Counted from the stretch's first letter, positions 23,116 through 34,710 are shown. The stretch: DNA of 64,000 nucleotides from Helianthus annuus (GCF_002127325.2 NC_035448.2:117507426-117571425), one strand, 5' to 3'. Notes: generated by a model from the sequence alone, not told the origin. Program-made: numbers and translations.

Positions 23116-24477
23116 ACTTCTTTGGCTAATCGTTTTTGTAAATATTTTCTTTCAAAATTCTAAAAAAATACAAAAAGATTTTCACTTTCGTAACCTTTTA
23201 GCATTTAGGGGGAGAAAATTTCAAGAAAATACAAAAACATTTGAAAAACTCAAAAATCCAAAAAGATGTCTTTATGTGCTGTCTTTTCGTTTGAAAAAAT
23301 CAAAAACTAAAAAAATCTGAAAAATTCAAAAATTCAAAAAAAATTAGAAAACCCAAAAAATGAGTTTCTTGGAAAAAGGAAGATGATGATATTCACTGGT
23401 GTGGTCGGTCAACATGGTCAAAAATGTTAAACAAATGATAAGTATCTCTACTAACGATGTATCGGTAGGCTCACAATTAAACTAAAATGTGCAGGATGAT
23501 ACAAACCTAACAGACTTCAAGTCAGGTGGGAACCATTCATTGGCACATGGTCTTGGTACCGAAATTTCGTTTGATAGATTGCCGAAGTTCTGAGATATTC
23601 GGTCTTTATGTTGCTTATCATCTGGGTATCATGGTTGTATCTTTTACCGAAAAATAACGGGGACGCAAGTCTAGATCTTCCATGATACTATACAAACGTG
23701 TACATATTGCATTCGACCTTAATAAGTGATAAACAATCACATGTCCCTCAAATAAGTGATAACATATCACATTTATCCGGGAGTCAAGTTCGTCTCTCTG
23801 CTGTACGAAAGTACTGACCTGTTCACGGACTTGCTCCTGTGCCCTCATGCATGGAAAATCAAGTTCCTCATCAATAAGTTATTCTATCACATAGGGCTTG
23901 TTTTCAAATCAAAATAAGTGAGTATCTCACATCTTTATACGGTCAAATAGATGATAATCGGTATACTCACCGGTAAGATGAATCCTCGTGCATACCTTGA
24001 TACGGGAATGTGTCGTGAAGTGGATTCACATCGACTTGTAAGTATAATCCTTACCGTAAAGCGTATCTCCTAATTGTGATTACGTTTGATAAGCTTGAGT
24101 TTATGTGGACAACAATACCGATAATCGAGGTAGTATACTTATCAAGAACCTTGAACAGAAATCAAAATCATGTTGACTAAGACCGTAAGCTGGTATGATT
24201 CCTAATCCATGAAACTCACAAAAAGTTGCACTTGTACAGTTGTTTATCTCTTTCAATTGCCTTTGGTTTAGTTTTGCACGTTTTAAATTTGTTTGTAGCG
24301 TAGTGTGTAAGTTCGGTATTGATTAAGCCAAAGTTGTTACTTGGTGTTTATGCCGGAAGCCTGAAACCTACTTCATAAAACGTCCTTGCATTTGAAAACT
24401 CAAACAAAATGGCAAAATGTTCAATTAATTAAAATATGTGCCGTGTGCAAAATTGTCATGCCTTGGTATTACTGAAA
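23116..24477 (+). other. 3' noncoding region of R-F after pol
   Basis: No sense ORF. It contains AT-rich AAAAATC repeats (23160-23360), a block conserved with R-E, R-G and R-H (about 23500-23690), the hairpin array and the TACCTTGATACGGGAATGTG block (23993-24012). Confidence 0.75.
23726..23930 (+). promoter_or_regulatory. Four-hairpin array, R-F copy
   Basis: Inverted repeats at 23726-23740, 23756-23770, 23879-23890 and 23918-23930, each preceded by AATAA. The third is imperfect (GTTAT...ATCAC). Order and spacing mirror the arrays in R-E, R-G and R-H. Confidence 0.7.
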
Positions 24478-24900
24478 AGTGTTGTCGACGAATCAAAAGT
24501 GTGGTCGACAAAACAGATTGGGTACGACAAAACAGATTGGTCAAAGTCAAAATGTCAACACTTGGTCAAACCGTTTTGGTCATCGACGAACCAGGTCGTT
24601 TCGTCGAGGTTATGACGAAACGGAATTAGCCCAATTTCTGTTTCGTCATGGGCTAATTTTACAGGCCCAAGTCCAGCCCAGATTTCTGTTTCGTCGAAGC
24701 CCACTACTCCGTTTCGTCGAGATGTCTGTTTCGCGGAAGGTGAGTCGGTGTATAAAGGGTCCCAGTGGGTCAGAAGGTGGTTACTTTTTCAAACATCAAC
24801 TGTTCATCTTCTCTAAACACCCCCAAACACCCATACTTTCGGTCACCCACTAAATCACTTAAATCATCCATTTTATCTCGAAATCTTGTAAAATTCAAAG
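24478..24900 (+). promoter_or_regulatory. Internal LTR-like promoter and first exon for the extra ORF of R-F
   Basis: About 3.2 kb before the purine tract, TTTCGTCG/CGACGAA words and GGCCCA/GGGCTAA words cluster at 24483-24735, as in the U3 of the LTRs. They are followed by TATAAAGG (24751-24758), a 5'-UTR-like stretch rich in C and A, and a splice-donor-like CAAAG|GTACAA at 24900/24901. It is not an LTR: it lacks TG...CA ends, primer site and U5. I infer a separate transcription start for the downstream ORF. Confidence 0.6.
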
Positions 24901-25650
24901 GTACAAAAATGTTCAAGTTCATGTTTCTCACATATTGAACCGTGGGTTTTGTCGGAAACTCTCGGAGTCCCTCAGAAATGTTGTTTTTCTTGATACTTTA
25001 GGCTTTTGATGTTGAACTTGTCGTGGTCTCTATCTATGTCAGTTATATCTAGGGTTTATGTATGTTTGTTTGTCTTGATTTGGGTTTGGGTTATGTAAAA
25101 AAACAGAGGGTTGTGGAAGGTTATGGGTTTGCTATTTTAAGTGGGTTTTTGACCAAAAACAGTATCCTCACTAGTCTTTGGGTATAATTCCTACTTGGTT
25201 TGGGTTATACAAAGCACCGATTTTGACTTATGATGATCTGCAATTTGTTTAAACCTCATACGGCGAAACGCCCAAATTCCAAAACCCTAACTACCGCGAA
25301 TCAGACAGTCGGCGAAACAGAAAAGTCAACGAAACAAATCCGTTTCGTCGTGTAACTGGTCAACGAAACAAAGTGAGTCCGTTTCGTCGAGGAACTGATC
25401 GACGGAACGCAATGGTCAACGAAACGGATCTGGTCAACTGGCAAATTCTGTTTCGTCAAACCTAAGTCTGTTTCGTCGAGTGATTCTGTTTCGTCGTCCA
25501 TGCCTTAGGAAATTTCACAGTGTGTTATTTGTTCACAGTAGACATGGTTTGATAGGTTATCTGTCAGTTGGATACATGTACTTGTATCCATACATGTCTA
25601 AATGCATATGTGATGTAATTGTTGCTTATTGTGGACATTTCCAATTTCAG
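24901..25650 (+). other. Putative 5'-UTR intron of the extra ORF
   Basis: The donor GTACAA (24901) and the acceptor TTCCAATTTCAG (ending 25650) flank 750 T-rich bp. The acceptor lies immediately before the ATG at 25651. A second cluster of CGAAAC/TTTCGTCG words lies inside the intron (25261-25500), like the clusters in the gag leaders. Confidence 0.55.
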
Positions 25651-28600
25651 ATGGCAACGAAAGAAGGCAAACGGAAACCCGCGACAAAGAAGGAGAACAA
25701 AACGGAAGAGGAGATTATGTCTGAAAAGCGTCATAATCAAATTGCCTATTTGGATCCGGAAGAAAAGCTTGCTGAACTGAAGGATATCAGGAAGTGGATC
25801 AGGGAGTCGCGGATAAACTATGCTGTCACGTTCTCGACGCCGGTTTACAAGCCTCTCATCAAGGCGTTCTGGGATTCTGCAAGCGTTCTGCAAGTGGATG
25901 GAAAGGATGTTATCAGAGGCCGTGTGAACAATTTGGATGTGATCGTATATCCGGATATTCTGAACAAAGTGCTACAACTACAAGATCATCCGGACGCTCC
26001 AGATTCTATCCCAATTATGTGTACGCGAGGCTGCTTGTTACGTAATAAATGTACTGGAGACATCTTCAGCACACAAATCAACAAGGGTGATCTGCCGTTA
26101 CGCTACAAATTTCTGCTACACATTCTCATCCAGTACCTTAGCAATAGACGTGCCGGTTATGACATGGCTGGCAACGATCTAGTTGGTTTTATGGTGGCTT
26201 TGGTGCTGAACAAACCGTTTAGCATCTCAAGGTACATCTTTGGCAACATGAAAGAAAACATGACGAGAACTGGGAGTAGGATAACCGGGAACAAGTTCTG
26301 GATGTATCCACGGTTTCTTCAAACGGTTATGAATATTCAACATCCGGGTCTTCCTAAAGCCGACAACGATGTTCTGAAAATAGAGGCGATGAACTTCAAT
26401 TCCTTAAGGATAATCAAGAATCTTGCGCACAAAAGATACAAAGAAAGTAATCCTCCAAGAAAGTTGTTCGGTGCGCTAGGAAACACTGAATACGTTGCTC
26501 CTGAAGAAAATAAGTGGCGTCACGATAACAGTGAATCCGATGATGAAGAACCGGAGTTGAAAAGAAGAATGAATGAAAAGTTCGGTCCAGATCCAGTTGA
26601 TTCGGAGAGTGATAGTGATGATGAAGGTGATGATGGTGGTGATACAGGTGCCGTTGGTGCATCTAGTGTTGGAACTACTGGTGGTACGTCAGCTGGTGGT
26701 ACATCAGCGGGTAGTACATCAGCAGGTGGTGTGTCAGCGGGTGATACGTCAGCCGGTGGTGATGATGAGGCTGATTCAGATTCTGATGATGATCATCTGA
26801 TCGAACCTGGATACGAGATGTATCTCGATGAACGCGGTGTAAAGAGATTCAGGAAGATTCGACAAGAAGATGATCCAGAATACGTTCCTTCTGATTCTGA
26901 AGCGGAACGTCTAAGGAAAAGGAAAGCAGAAAAATCTGCAGAACATCAGAAAAAGAAGAAAGCTCGCAGATACTTGAGTACCTCTACTCGAGAATCTGTC
27001 CCTCATGCACCTGTTCAAGAACCACCGGTAGTATCTTCAGCTCCTGAAACTCAAACAGTATCTCCTCAGGCTATTCCACAAAGATCCATGGCTGAAGCAA
27101 TTAGAGCAACAACTTCTCAGCCGAGTGGTGAGCGTTAGAGGATCTTCTTGGAAATGACTCAAGAGAAGAAGAATAACTTTCTATTCTCTCGTCTTGAAGC
27201 AGCGGCGGATCGTATTCAAAGGCAGACGAACTTCATCAGGATCACGAAAAACGATCAGATCACTCATCAGGTGGACATTGATAGGTTGAAGTCCACGGTT
27301 GGCGAACAACAAGCTGTAATACAACGCCAACAAGCTGAGATTGATCAACTTAAAGCCGAAAACGTCTGTTTAAGAGCTGCAGACGAAGAAAGACAAAGAA
27401 GTAGCTCTGTACTTCAAAAGCTGGCTGAAGATTTGAGAAGTAGATGCGATGTCATGAAAGAGTGGTACGACTCGCGAAATACCACAATACTTGAAGGGGC
27501 TAAGAAGTTAAACGCTGGCTACGAGTTTATACGATCTCGGGTTGCTACACTTGGGAGGATAGATGTAAGCAGCAAGAAATACTGAAGAAAAGGGATGATG
27601 ATCCCGAGGATCAAGGGAATCCTGATCCCTCTGCTACATCACAGCAACCGACAGCAGCTACATCTTCCGCAATTATTGTTGCTCAGCCACCAACAGTTGA
27701 ATCTACTCAAGGAACTTCTTCTGGAGCAGCTGAAGAAGTACAGCAAATTGAAGGTACATCTGATATTCCTAGCAGTACTGATCTTGCATTGCAGGTTATT
27801 CATCCATTCACCAATTGCTTGAGGATGGAGAAATTATTGAAGATTTCTCACAACAGCAGTTGATTACGCTAAATGCAATGAGAGATATAGATGATGATGA
27901 GATTGAAAAGATGCCTAGTGAGCCGGAATCTTCAAATGTTGAAAACATCGAAGAAATTGTCTTCGAGGGAAATGTGAAGAAGTCTTCGTATGTTCGACAA
28001 GATGGAACTGAGTTTGCCCCGTTTGATGAAGACTAGTTAAAAGACAATGTAGAAGACATTGATGAGCATCTGAAGAACCGCGATTCATCAGAAAAATGCC
28101 ACTGATTCATTCTCCGCATGGCGTCAACGGTTCTTGTCAAATGTTTCCAAACCCGTGCCTGAGGCTGCTCAAGTTGACTACATACGGTTTGAGAAAGTGA
28201 AGCCTAGCGGGAGAATCCTATGTTGGATGTTTGTGAAGGAGATACATTGTGTTGCCATTAAGCGGGAGTTTGGGATCCAGTACTTTCGGTCTTTGCTGAG
28301 CATTCTATCTTTGCCATTTTATGATGTGGCTGCTTTGACAAAGATAGATCTCATAAATCGCTCAAAATATGATGGTGCAATGTTATTCGAGCGATTGATT
28401 AGGATGAACAAGAAGTCTGGGTGGAAGGACAAGTCTTACAAACCTCAGTTCCCCATCTACAAACAAATCAAGTTTACGCTTGATCCGGCAACCAACACTG
28501 GCAGATACAAGCTTATTTATGAGCCAGCGAAAGTGGTAGACAAGATTCCCTTGATGCCTATGAGGCAAGACTTTCTTGGTGAAATGCGTTTATGGTGTTC

Positions 28601-28835
28601 TGATTCAGACACACATGAGGCAGTGATCGTTTTCAATGGCGATCAAGAGAATTTCAGGATGTTGGATCCAATGTGGATAGTTAATATGTCCGCATCTGAC
28701 ATTAACAAGTTGTACCGGCATGACATATTCTATGAAGACAAGGACGCACATCAGGCGTTAAAATTTCAGCGCGTCGCTTGCTTCTGTTACTACAGGGGAA
28801 TACATTCGGGCAGTTCATGGTCCGAACGACACTGA
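25651..28835 (+). pseudogene. Additional ORF of R-F in the envelope position (env-like/aORF), broken
   Basis: The first segment (25651-27138) encodes 495 aa: a Lys-rich N-terminus, a conserved 250-residue region with RKWIRESRINYAVTF and CTRGCLLRNKCTGD, an acidic part, a Gly-Thr-Ser-Ala repeat (about residues 335-370) and a basic nuclear-localisation-like stretch (about 418-440). A TAG (27136-27138) interrupts the same frame, which continues as a coiled coil to 27585. Later segments (27585-27820, 27815-28036, 28040-28835) lie in shifted frames; the last has IYKQIKFTLDP and a Trp/Cys-rich end. I see no signal peptide or clear membrane span, so a true envelope is unsupported. SIRE-lineage elements are known for extra ORFs here; the function is unknown. 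Confidence 0.75.
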
Positions 28836-28870
28836 AGAAGGAAGATTTAAAGACCGAAAACGAGTAACAG

Positions 28871-28883
28871 ACAAGGGGGAGTT
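28871..28883 (+). other. Polypurine tract of R-F
   Basis: ACAAGGGGGAGTT with one more T directly precedes the 3' LTR at 28884, the expected plus-strand primer position. Confidence 0.9.
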
Positions 28884-29581
28884 TGTTGATGCATTTTTGT
28901 GTCTGTCACTAGTCTTGTAATTTACGATGTATGTGTACGGTCTTTCATCGCTTATTGAGTCTGTATTCGCAGTCGACCAAGTCAGATATCCTCCTATCCG
29001 CTTGTGTCCGACTTATTTGTCTCGTCTGTTATGTAATAGTCTTTGAACAATGCATGTTGCATGTTAAGGGTATTTCTGTCAATATATGTGCTTATTTTGT
29101 TCCTGTTGTTTGCTGTCTGTTTGCAGCAAACAGCTAACCATTTGCAGCCTTCGACGAAACAGATGTGTTTCGTCGAACACTAGTCGACGAAACAGACTTT
29201 GGTCTGTTGTATCTGTTTCGTCATGGTCAGCGACGAAACAGATGTGTTTCATCGTCTGATGGGCTGGTGTTGTGGGCCAATTGTGTTTCGTCGGCCCAAT
29301 TGGTGTTTCGTCGATGGTCTTGGCCCAGCTGCTATATAAAGGCACAATCTGTCTCAGTTACAACTTAGAGATAAGAGCATACCCAAAGGTCATTCTGTGT
29401 TTGTATTAGTTGTACTCTTATCCAGTTTAATCAATTGAGTGTGTTTCATTGGTTAAACCATTGTTCTTACTTTGTTCTATGTTTGATTTGGCATAGTTAC
29501 GGGGATTCCGCGCCCGTAACATTGTTTGTTATAAACAAGGATTAGGTTGTTGATATCGATCCTCCGATTTCGGGACCTACA
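28884..29581 (+). repeat. R-F 3' LTR (698 bp)
   Basis: Same length and layout as 14446-15143, with a TATA box at 29333-29340 and a near-perfect 28 bp palindrome of CGACGAAA/TTTCGTCG words around 29150-29177. About 15 substitutions separate the two LTRs by hand comparison. Confidence 0.95.
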
Positions 29582-29586
29582 TTTAG
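29582..29586. repeat. Target site duplication of R-F (right), TTTAG
   Basis: TTTAG directly follows CCTACA of the right LTR, matching 14441-14445. Confidence 0.95.
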
Positions 29587-30340
29587 GTCTCAATACGTCT
29601 AGTCATCGAGTTAGGCTATAAATACTTTATTTTGTATGTGTATTATGTTAGGATTAAAGGGTCGGAATCATTACTGCAATAGTCGAATGGTAACGAATCT
29701 GCGAATGAACAGCAGCGGTCATGCACGGATGAGTGACGTTGGCAGGATCGTGATATGAAATCCATATAAGCGACGCCGAAGCTAAATGCGACATTAATGG
29801 AAATGAGTGTGGCCAAGGTCTGCGGCTAGGGTAATACCACTGGTTCGTGGCCCGTGGCGAGCAACGGTGGCGCTGCGGTGGTTTACAATCCAATTATCAA
29901 CCGAGTTAATGGTAGTTAGGTGATGCTACGGAGTTAGACCGAACGGAGAACCCAGCACATCACGGAACTGATAAGTTTTCTGTAAAGTTCGAATGGAGGT
30001 TCAGGGGATTTAAAAGATCGATACGGATGGTGAACAAAAATTCCTTTTCTCTTGTGAAATTGTTGTAGATAGCGAGTGGAAGGGATCAAGATTTGTACGA
30101 TGATTGTGGTGGTTTGCGGCTGGAAGATCTCAATAAACTGTCTAATGCCATACTTTTCTTATATAGATTTTGATATTTTAAAAACAATGATGGACCTTAA
30201 ATATTTGATTTATATATGTTGCAGTGTTTTACTCTGATTTTTATGAACAATAAATTCTGGTTTCATTACTTATATTTCCTCATTTATTTTTTAGAGTAAT
30301 CATTTTGACGCTAACTTTTGGATTTAGTGTAAAGCTTTCA
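29587..30340. other. Intergenic DNA right of R-F
   Basis: This continues the target DNA interrupted by R-F. Only short ORFs occur, with no recognisable domain. I see nothing I can name. Confidence 0.5.
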
Positions 30341-30349
30341 AATTGGTAA

Positions 30350-30790
30350 CGAATATATTACACTCCCCTTAATATGTTCTCTTTCTATCTGTGAAGTTTG
30401 GTGATCTTGCTACCAAAATTAGAATGCCATATAAGTTATCTACACTTATAGTTTTTTCTGAACGGGTATTAAACCCATTACCTCCTCCTATCTAAAAACC
30501 TATTTTTCAACAATTAAGCGGACGTATCTTTTCCAAACACCCGTCCACAACCCTAATTGGTGACGATCATTAACAATGTTAGAGGAAAAAAGGCGACTGA
30601 TCTCAGGGTAAACCTTCAATCTCGTTAGCCATTATTGTTGTTACGAGATTTCCTTTTTGGTATTATAATAAGCTTTCCATTTTCTTACTTGTATTTGGTT
30701 CAATCATGCAGGGAACTGAAAAACGTACATGTTAATCGATCATAACATGTTGATTGCTCATAGCGTTAACGGTCTTTGAAAATAGCTAGT
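30350..30790 (+). repeat. Upstream copy of a duplicated F-box 5' region
   Basis: The order of words matches 31316-31760: CTCCCCTTAATATGTTCT, TTTTCAACAATT...GACGTATCTTTT, ACAACCCTAATTGGTGACGATCATTAACAAT, and GGGAACTGAAAAACGTACATGTTAATCGATCATAACATGTTGA. It is diverged by substitutions and small indels. Confidence 0.7.
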
Positions 30791-31307
30791 TAGATAATTT
30801 TATGTAGAAATTTTGTAATGTAAATTAATGGTTTTTGTTTCATTTTGGTGTTCAATTTAATTAGTAACAACCTCCACCAAATTATGTTTTGTTCCTTCTT
30901 TGGCAATTTTTTCACAAAGGCTCCGGCATAGGCATTAGCGGCGATCAATGTTGCCGCTATTGAACATTCGCGGCATGTAATAATGGTGACATCATTAGCG
31001 GCCACATATGTCGCCAACATTGCTCGTAATCCGAGTAGTGACATGCACAATCGTAAATACTTATTTCTCTTTTGGTTATTTAGTCAGTTGTGTCTTTTCT
31101 AGACCTCTTTAATTCCCACGGTCGACAACCCTTATTGGTAAGCTTCATTGCCAGTGTTACATTATAGGAAACATACAACGCACTGGCGATGGGATCTCAG
31201 GCAAAGCTTTCTTTAATTCTTGTTTCTTTGCTTCTATTTTCTTTATCTTTTTTCAGAGTTATAGTTACTCGGTTTTGGCTTTTGCTTAAGCTTCCGAGAT
31301 TTGGGTA

Positions 31308-31760
31308 TGGAATGTATTGTGCTCTCCTCAATATATTCTTTTTATTGTGAGGTGGCATCACCTTTCTATTAAAATCATAATGCTTATAAGTTATCGGGAC
31401 TTATATATATTAATGAACATCCACAAAATTAAGGGGTAAGTGATGAACAAGACTAAAACAAAATGTAAAATGGAGGGGGTAGAATAGAAAATTTCACACC
31501 ATACCCATACCCACACACAACCATAAAAACCTAGTTTTCAACAATTCGACAGACGTATCTTTTTCAGCCAGTGCCGCCGTACACAACCCTAGCTGGTAAC
31601 GATCATTAACAATCTTTTTTTGCTATTATTATTGTGACGAGATTTCCAGTTTTGTTTTTTCATAAGCTTTCGGTTTTCTTACTTGTATTCGGTTTAATCC
31701 TGCAGGGAACTGAAGAACGTACATGTTACTCGATCATAACATGTTGAGAATTCATAGGTT
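31308..31760 (+). repeat. Second copy of the duplicated F-box 5' region
   Basis: This is the copy nearest to the F-box reading frame. It shares GGGAACTGAAGAACGTACATG and the preceding blocks with 30350-30790, and its first 200 bp with 6561-6840. It may hold the promoter or 5' UTR, but no clear TATA box can be assigned. Confidence 0.7.
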
Positions 31761-32554
31761 ATAACAAGTATCCCGTGCAATCTGACTGCACATGGTAACG
31801 TTAAACTCTACATTTCTGAAATTTCAGTTCAACTACCTTTTAGATCTGTTGCAAATGACTATAGATTTTGTTGAGATGTTCATCTTCCTTCTGATTTTTC
31901 TGGAGCTTAATTTAATCCAAACAGACCACATTAGAGATCATTTTGTTTTCAGTAATATTATAGCTTTTACTTGTTTTTCTCTGCTGCTTTTAGAGTTTCG
32001 ATTAATCACCTTTGCCGTCCATTTAAGATCTTCACCACCATTTCACAGTAGAATATATGTTAGCTTCTGTAGATGGTTGGTTTCTCTTGCGTGAATGCAG
32101 TGTTGGTTTTCTATGTTTGAATCCATAGATAGTTAAGTCGAAAGGGCTTGATTTTCCGGCGGGATTTTAGTTGATTGTTGAATACAACAGTGATTGATTT
32201 TCTAAAGATATGAAGATAGTTTGATAATTTTTGTATTGATTTTCTAAAGAAATGAGGATAGTTAGATAATCTTTATAAGTAAATCAGCAGTGTCAAAATA
32301 TTTCATATCATGTCATAAGCAAATCAGTTGTCCTTAAAATAGTACATAAACATGATTAACCACTCTCTAGTTCATAGGTTTAACTCTAATACTGGTCTCT
32401 TATTTCATGTTTCCAATGCATTACCTGTATTTTAATTGAATGTAGATCTAACCAGTATTATGTCCAGCTATGCGTGTACGAAAAATTTGGTGCTTTATAT
32501 ATCTTTCTGTGTGTACAGGGGATATTCAACCTTTGCAATCATAAACCTTTGTTC

Positions 32555-33361
32555 AAGGTATCATGAGGCTGCGAAATGCTTGAAAGTCTTCCTGGGAAAG
32601 ATTCTTGGAAAGCAAGCATGGGATACTTGATCCGCAAGACACAGTCTCCAGATTGCCTGAAAATGTACTTCAACATATCATGTCTTTTCTTCCGCCATTA
32701 GACAAAGATAATGTTCGTTTTCTATCGAGAGAATGGCGCCGACGAAATGCGCAAAACCAAACAGTGCTCTGGCTGACTAAGCAGCGGTTAAACGAGTTGG
32801 AATTTCCAAAGGTTTTGAATGATGAGTTCCACTCAGTAGATGATTAAATGCCTGGGGATGAGAAACCTGAAGCTTGTGAATTTTAAGCTATTAATTGTTC
32901 ACTTGAACCGCTGTGGAAGCTTGAAGAATTTGTACCTCAACACACCAAATCTTAAAACTTTATACTTCCATGGACCGCGTGGCAAACCATGCACGATTGA
33001 GCTTATTAATTGCAAAAAGTTAATGAATTTGCATTTAGTTGGGGTTGCTATGAACACTACGATGTTCGTAAACTGCAACGAAAGTTTTCCGCTTCTTCAG
33101 ATGTTGACACTTGCTGGCTGTGCTATGAGTGGATGTATTAACATCTCAAGTAATTCTCTCCACGAGTTATGGTTTATTGGATTCAATAAGCCCATGGGTC
33201 TCACCATTGATGCCCCAAACGTATCATCTTTCAAGTACAATGGCATAGCTCCTTATCAAAACATCAACTTACCCCGTGTTGCTATAGCTTATGTTGAGCT
33301 ATATCCTAATCTGAACCAAAAGCGTGAATGTTATTTTAGAATGTGGCCCAATCAGTTATAA
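32555..33361 (+). pseudogene. F-box/LRR gene, decayed
   Basis: Codons from 32629 read DTVSRLPENVLQHIMSFLPP then FLSREWRRR, a good F-box match; family members recruit substrates to SCF ubiquitin ligases. That frame has no ATG before the motif and is closed by a TGA at 32581-32583; the ATG at 32576 is in another frame. The F-box frame ends at 32847 and an overlapping frame (32840-33361) gives leucine-rich repeats: CGSLKNLYLNTPNLKTLYFHG, NLHLVGVAM, MLTLAGCAM. Together they give about 250 residues, against about 400 or more in typical F-box/LRR or FBD proteins. Part between F-box and LRRs and the C-terminus are missing. An unrecognised intron could rescue it, but decay is likelier. Confidence 0.75.
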
Positions 33362-33479
33362 TTCAAGATTCTAAAAGAAAAGATTGGGCATTTGATTTTA
33401 GAATGTGGCCCAATAAGTAGTACAATTTCCCGATATGAACATAGGGTTTTTTTAAGTTAGCGATTTATGTGTTGGTGTA

Positions 33480-33846
33480 GGGTGTGATGCAGCTGATGGG
33501 TTTTTAAGTGATTGGTGGGGGGTATTCTGGGACCATTATACTTCAAAGACACATGCTGATTCTAATGCTGGTCAGGATATATCCCGGAATCCTCTGCGCA
33601 GGTGATCATTAATGGTAATCGAGTTGATCTCTGCGCTTGTGTGCTTGTAGATTAATGTATATTGTATGTAATTGTGCATATGTTATGTAGGCTCAAGCTG
33701 ATTTTCAGGGCCTGTCTCAAGCCCAGGCCCAGACTGAGATTCTGGCTCATGTGTGGACTTTAGACAACAATGGGATGTTAGGTTTGGATCCTTATGCTGG
33801 TACATTGGGACCAATATGGTACAAGAATACTATGCTAACAATGTGA
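33480..33846 (+). pseudogene. LEUNIG-like (LUFS-domain) gene fragment with one intron
   Basis: After an AG at 33479, codons read AADGFLSDWWGVFWDHYTSKT, like the LUFS region of plant LEUNIG/LUH co-repressors (GGFLFEWWSVFWDIF in the family). A donor CGCAG|GTGATC at about 33600 and an acceptor TATGTAG at about 33691 bound a short intron. The second exon reads EILAHVWTLDNNGMLGLDPYAGTLG and stops at TGA 33844-33846. Joining the exons directly changes frame, so splicing or sequence is degraded. No WD40 repeats follow. A stretch GTCCCTGAAGGTCTAATCAC is duplicated at 33910 and 33991. Assignment is by motif memory, so moderate. Confidence 0.45.
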
Positions 33847-34710
33847 ACATGCTGAGTGAGCCTATGCTGACTTCTACATGGAATGATGATCAGTTTGCTG
33901 GAAAAGGAGGTCCCTGAAGGTCTAATCACAGGTGGCAGTAGAAAACAAAGTCAATGGTGGCTTTTACTGACACTAGTTTACTGGAAAAAGGAGCTCCCTG
34001 AAGGTCTAATCACTCTTGAAGATAATCCTTTCTTCTATCTCAACAATATGGTGTAATTGGTTCATGTCATTCAAAACTAGAAACAAGTGTAGACGGTGTT
34101 TGTTTTTACCGCGAATACAATTGGCAAACTTAAGTTTTCACCTCCTTAAAGCACTACTAGAAAACAGCCAGATTACGACAAGCATATTTGTAGCAAATCT
34201 GTGGAAAATTGGCCTTAGCTACATATTTGCGACAAAACAGGTTCGTGTGAAAAATACTTGTCGGAAAGTATGATTGCAACAAAACTACCACAAAATTTGC
34301 TACAACTTTCCGACAAATTACAACCATCGCAAGATTTTTCACAAAATTCTGACAATTTTTTTTAAAGCCTTTTCCACCATTTTTCGACAAATTTGTCACA
34401 AATCCCACTTTTAACATACTTTATAATAATTTAAGAAAACAATTAATTAAAAAACCATTTTCAACAAACTTCCTACATATTCTAAAAACTGTTTAGACAA
34501 ATTTCCTACCAATTTTAGATTTTTTTGCGAGACGGTACCTACAAATTTCCTACAGAAATAAAGTTACCAGATTCCGACAAATTTGCGACATTTTTTTTAA
34601 TATAATCAGATTTTCTTTTTTTTTTTTTTTTTTTGCAAAAAATTGCAGAAAAATTTTAGAAAATAGAAAAAACCTGTACACAATATTTAAATATGAATAC
34701 CAAAAATCCT

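Larger units (their letters stand above)
14446..29581 (+). mobile_element. R-F: complete 15.1 kb SIRE-like element with extra 3' transcription unit
   Basis: Two 698 bp LTRs (14446-15143 and 28884-29581) with TG...CA ends flank a tRNA-Met primer site, gag, pol, a noncoding region, an internal promoter, an additional ORF in the envelope position, and a purine tract. TTTAG is duplicated on both sides (14441-14445, 29582-29586). By eye the LTRs differ at about 15 positions (roughly 2%), implying a fairly recent insertion. Gag, pol and the extra ORF all carry stops and frameshifts, so the copy is not autonomous. Confidence 0.95.

Noticed and set aside
24479..24853. ORFs rich in FRR, VSS or DETD words (also 13037-13408, 14727-14930, 25301-25501, 29079-29345)
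   Set aside because: These are translations of CGACGAAAC/TTTCGTCG motif arrays in regulatory DNA; the same words are read in all frames and both strands.
25651..28835. Calling the extra ORF a true envelope glycoprotein
   Set aside because: I see no signal peptide, transmembrane segment or cleavage site; acidic, coiled-coil and basic regions suggest a soluble or nuclear protein. Only its position is envelope-like.
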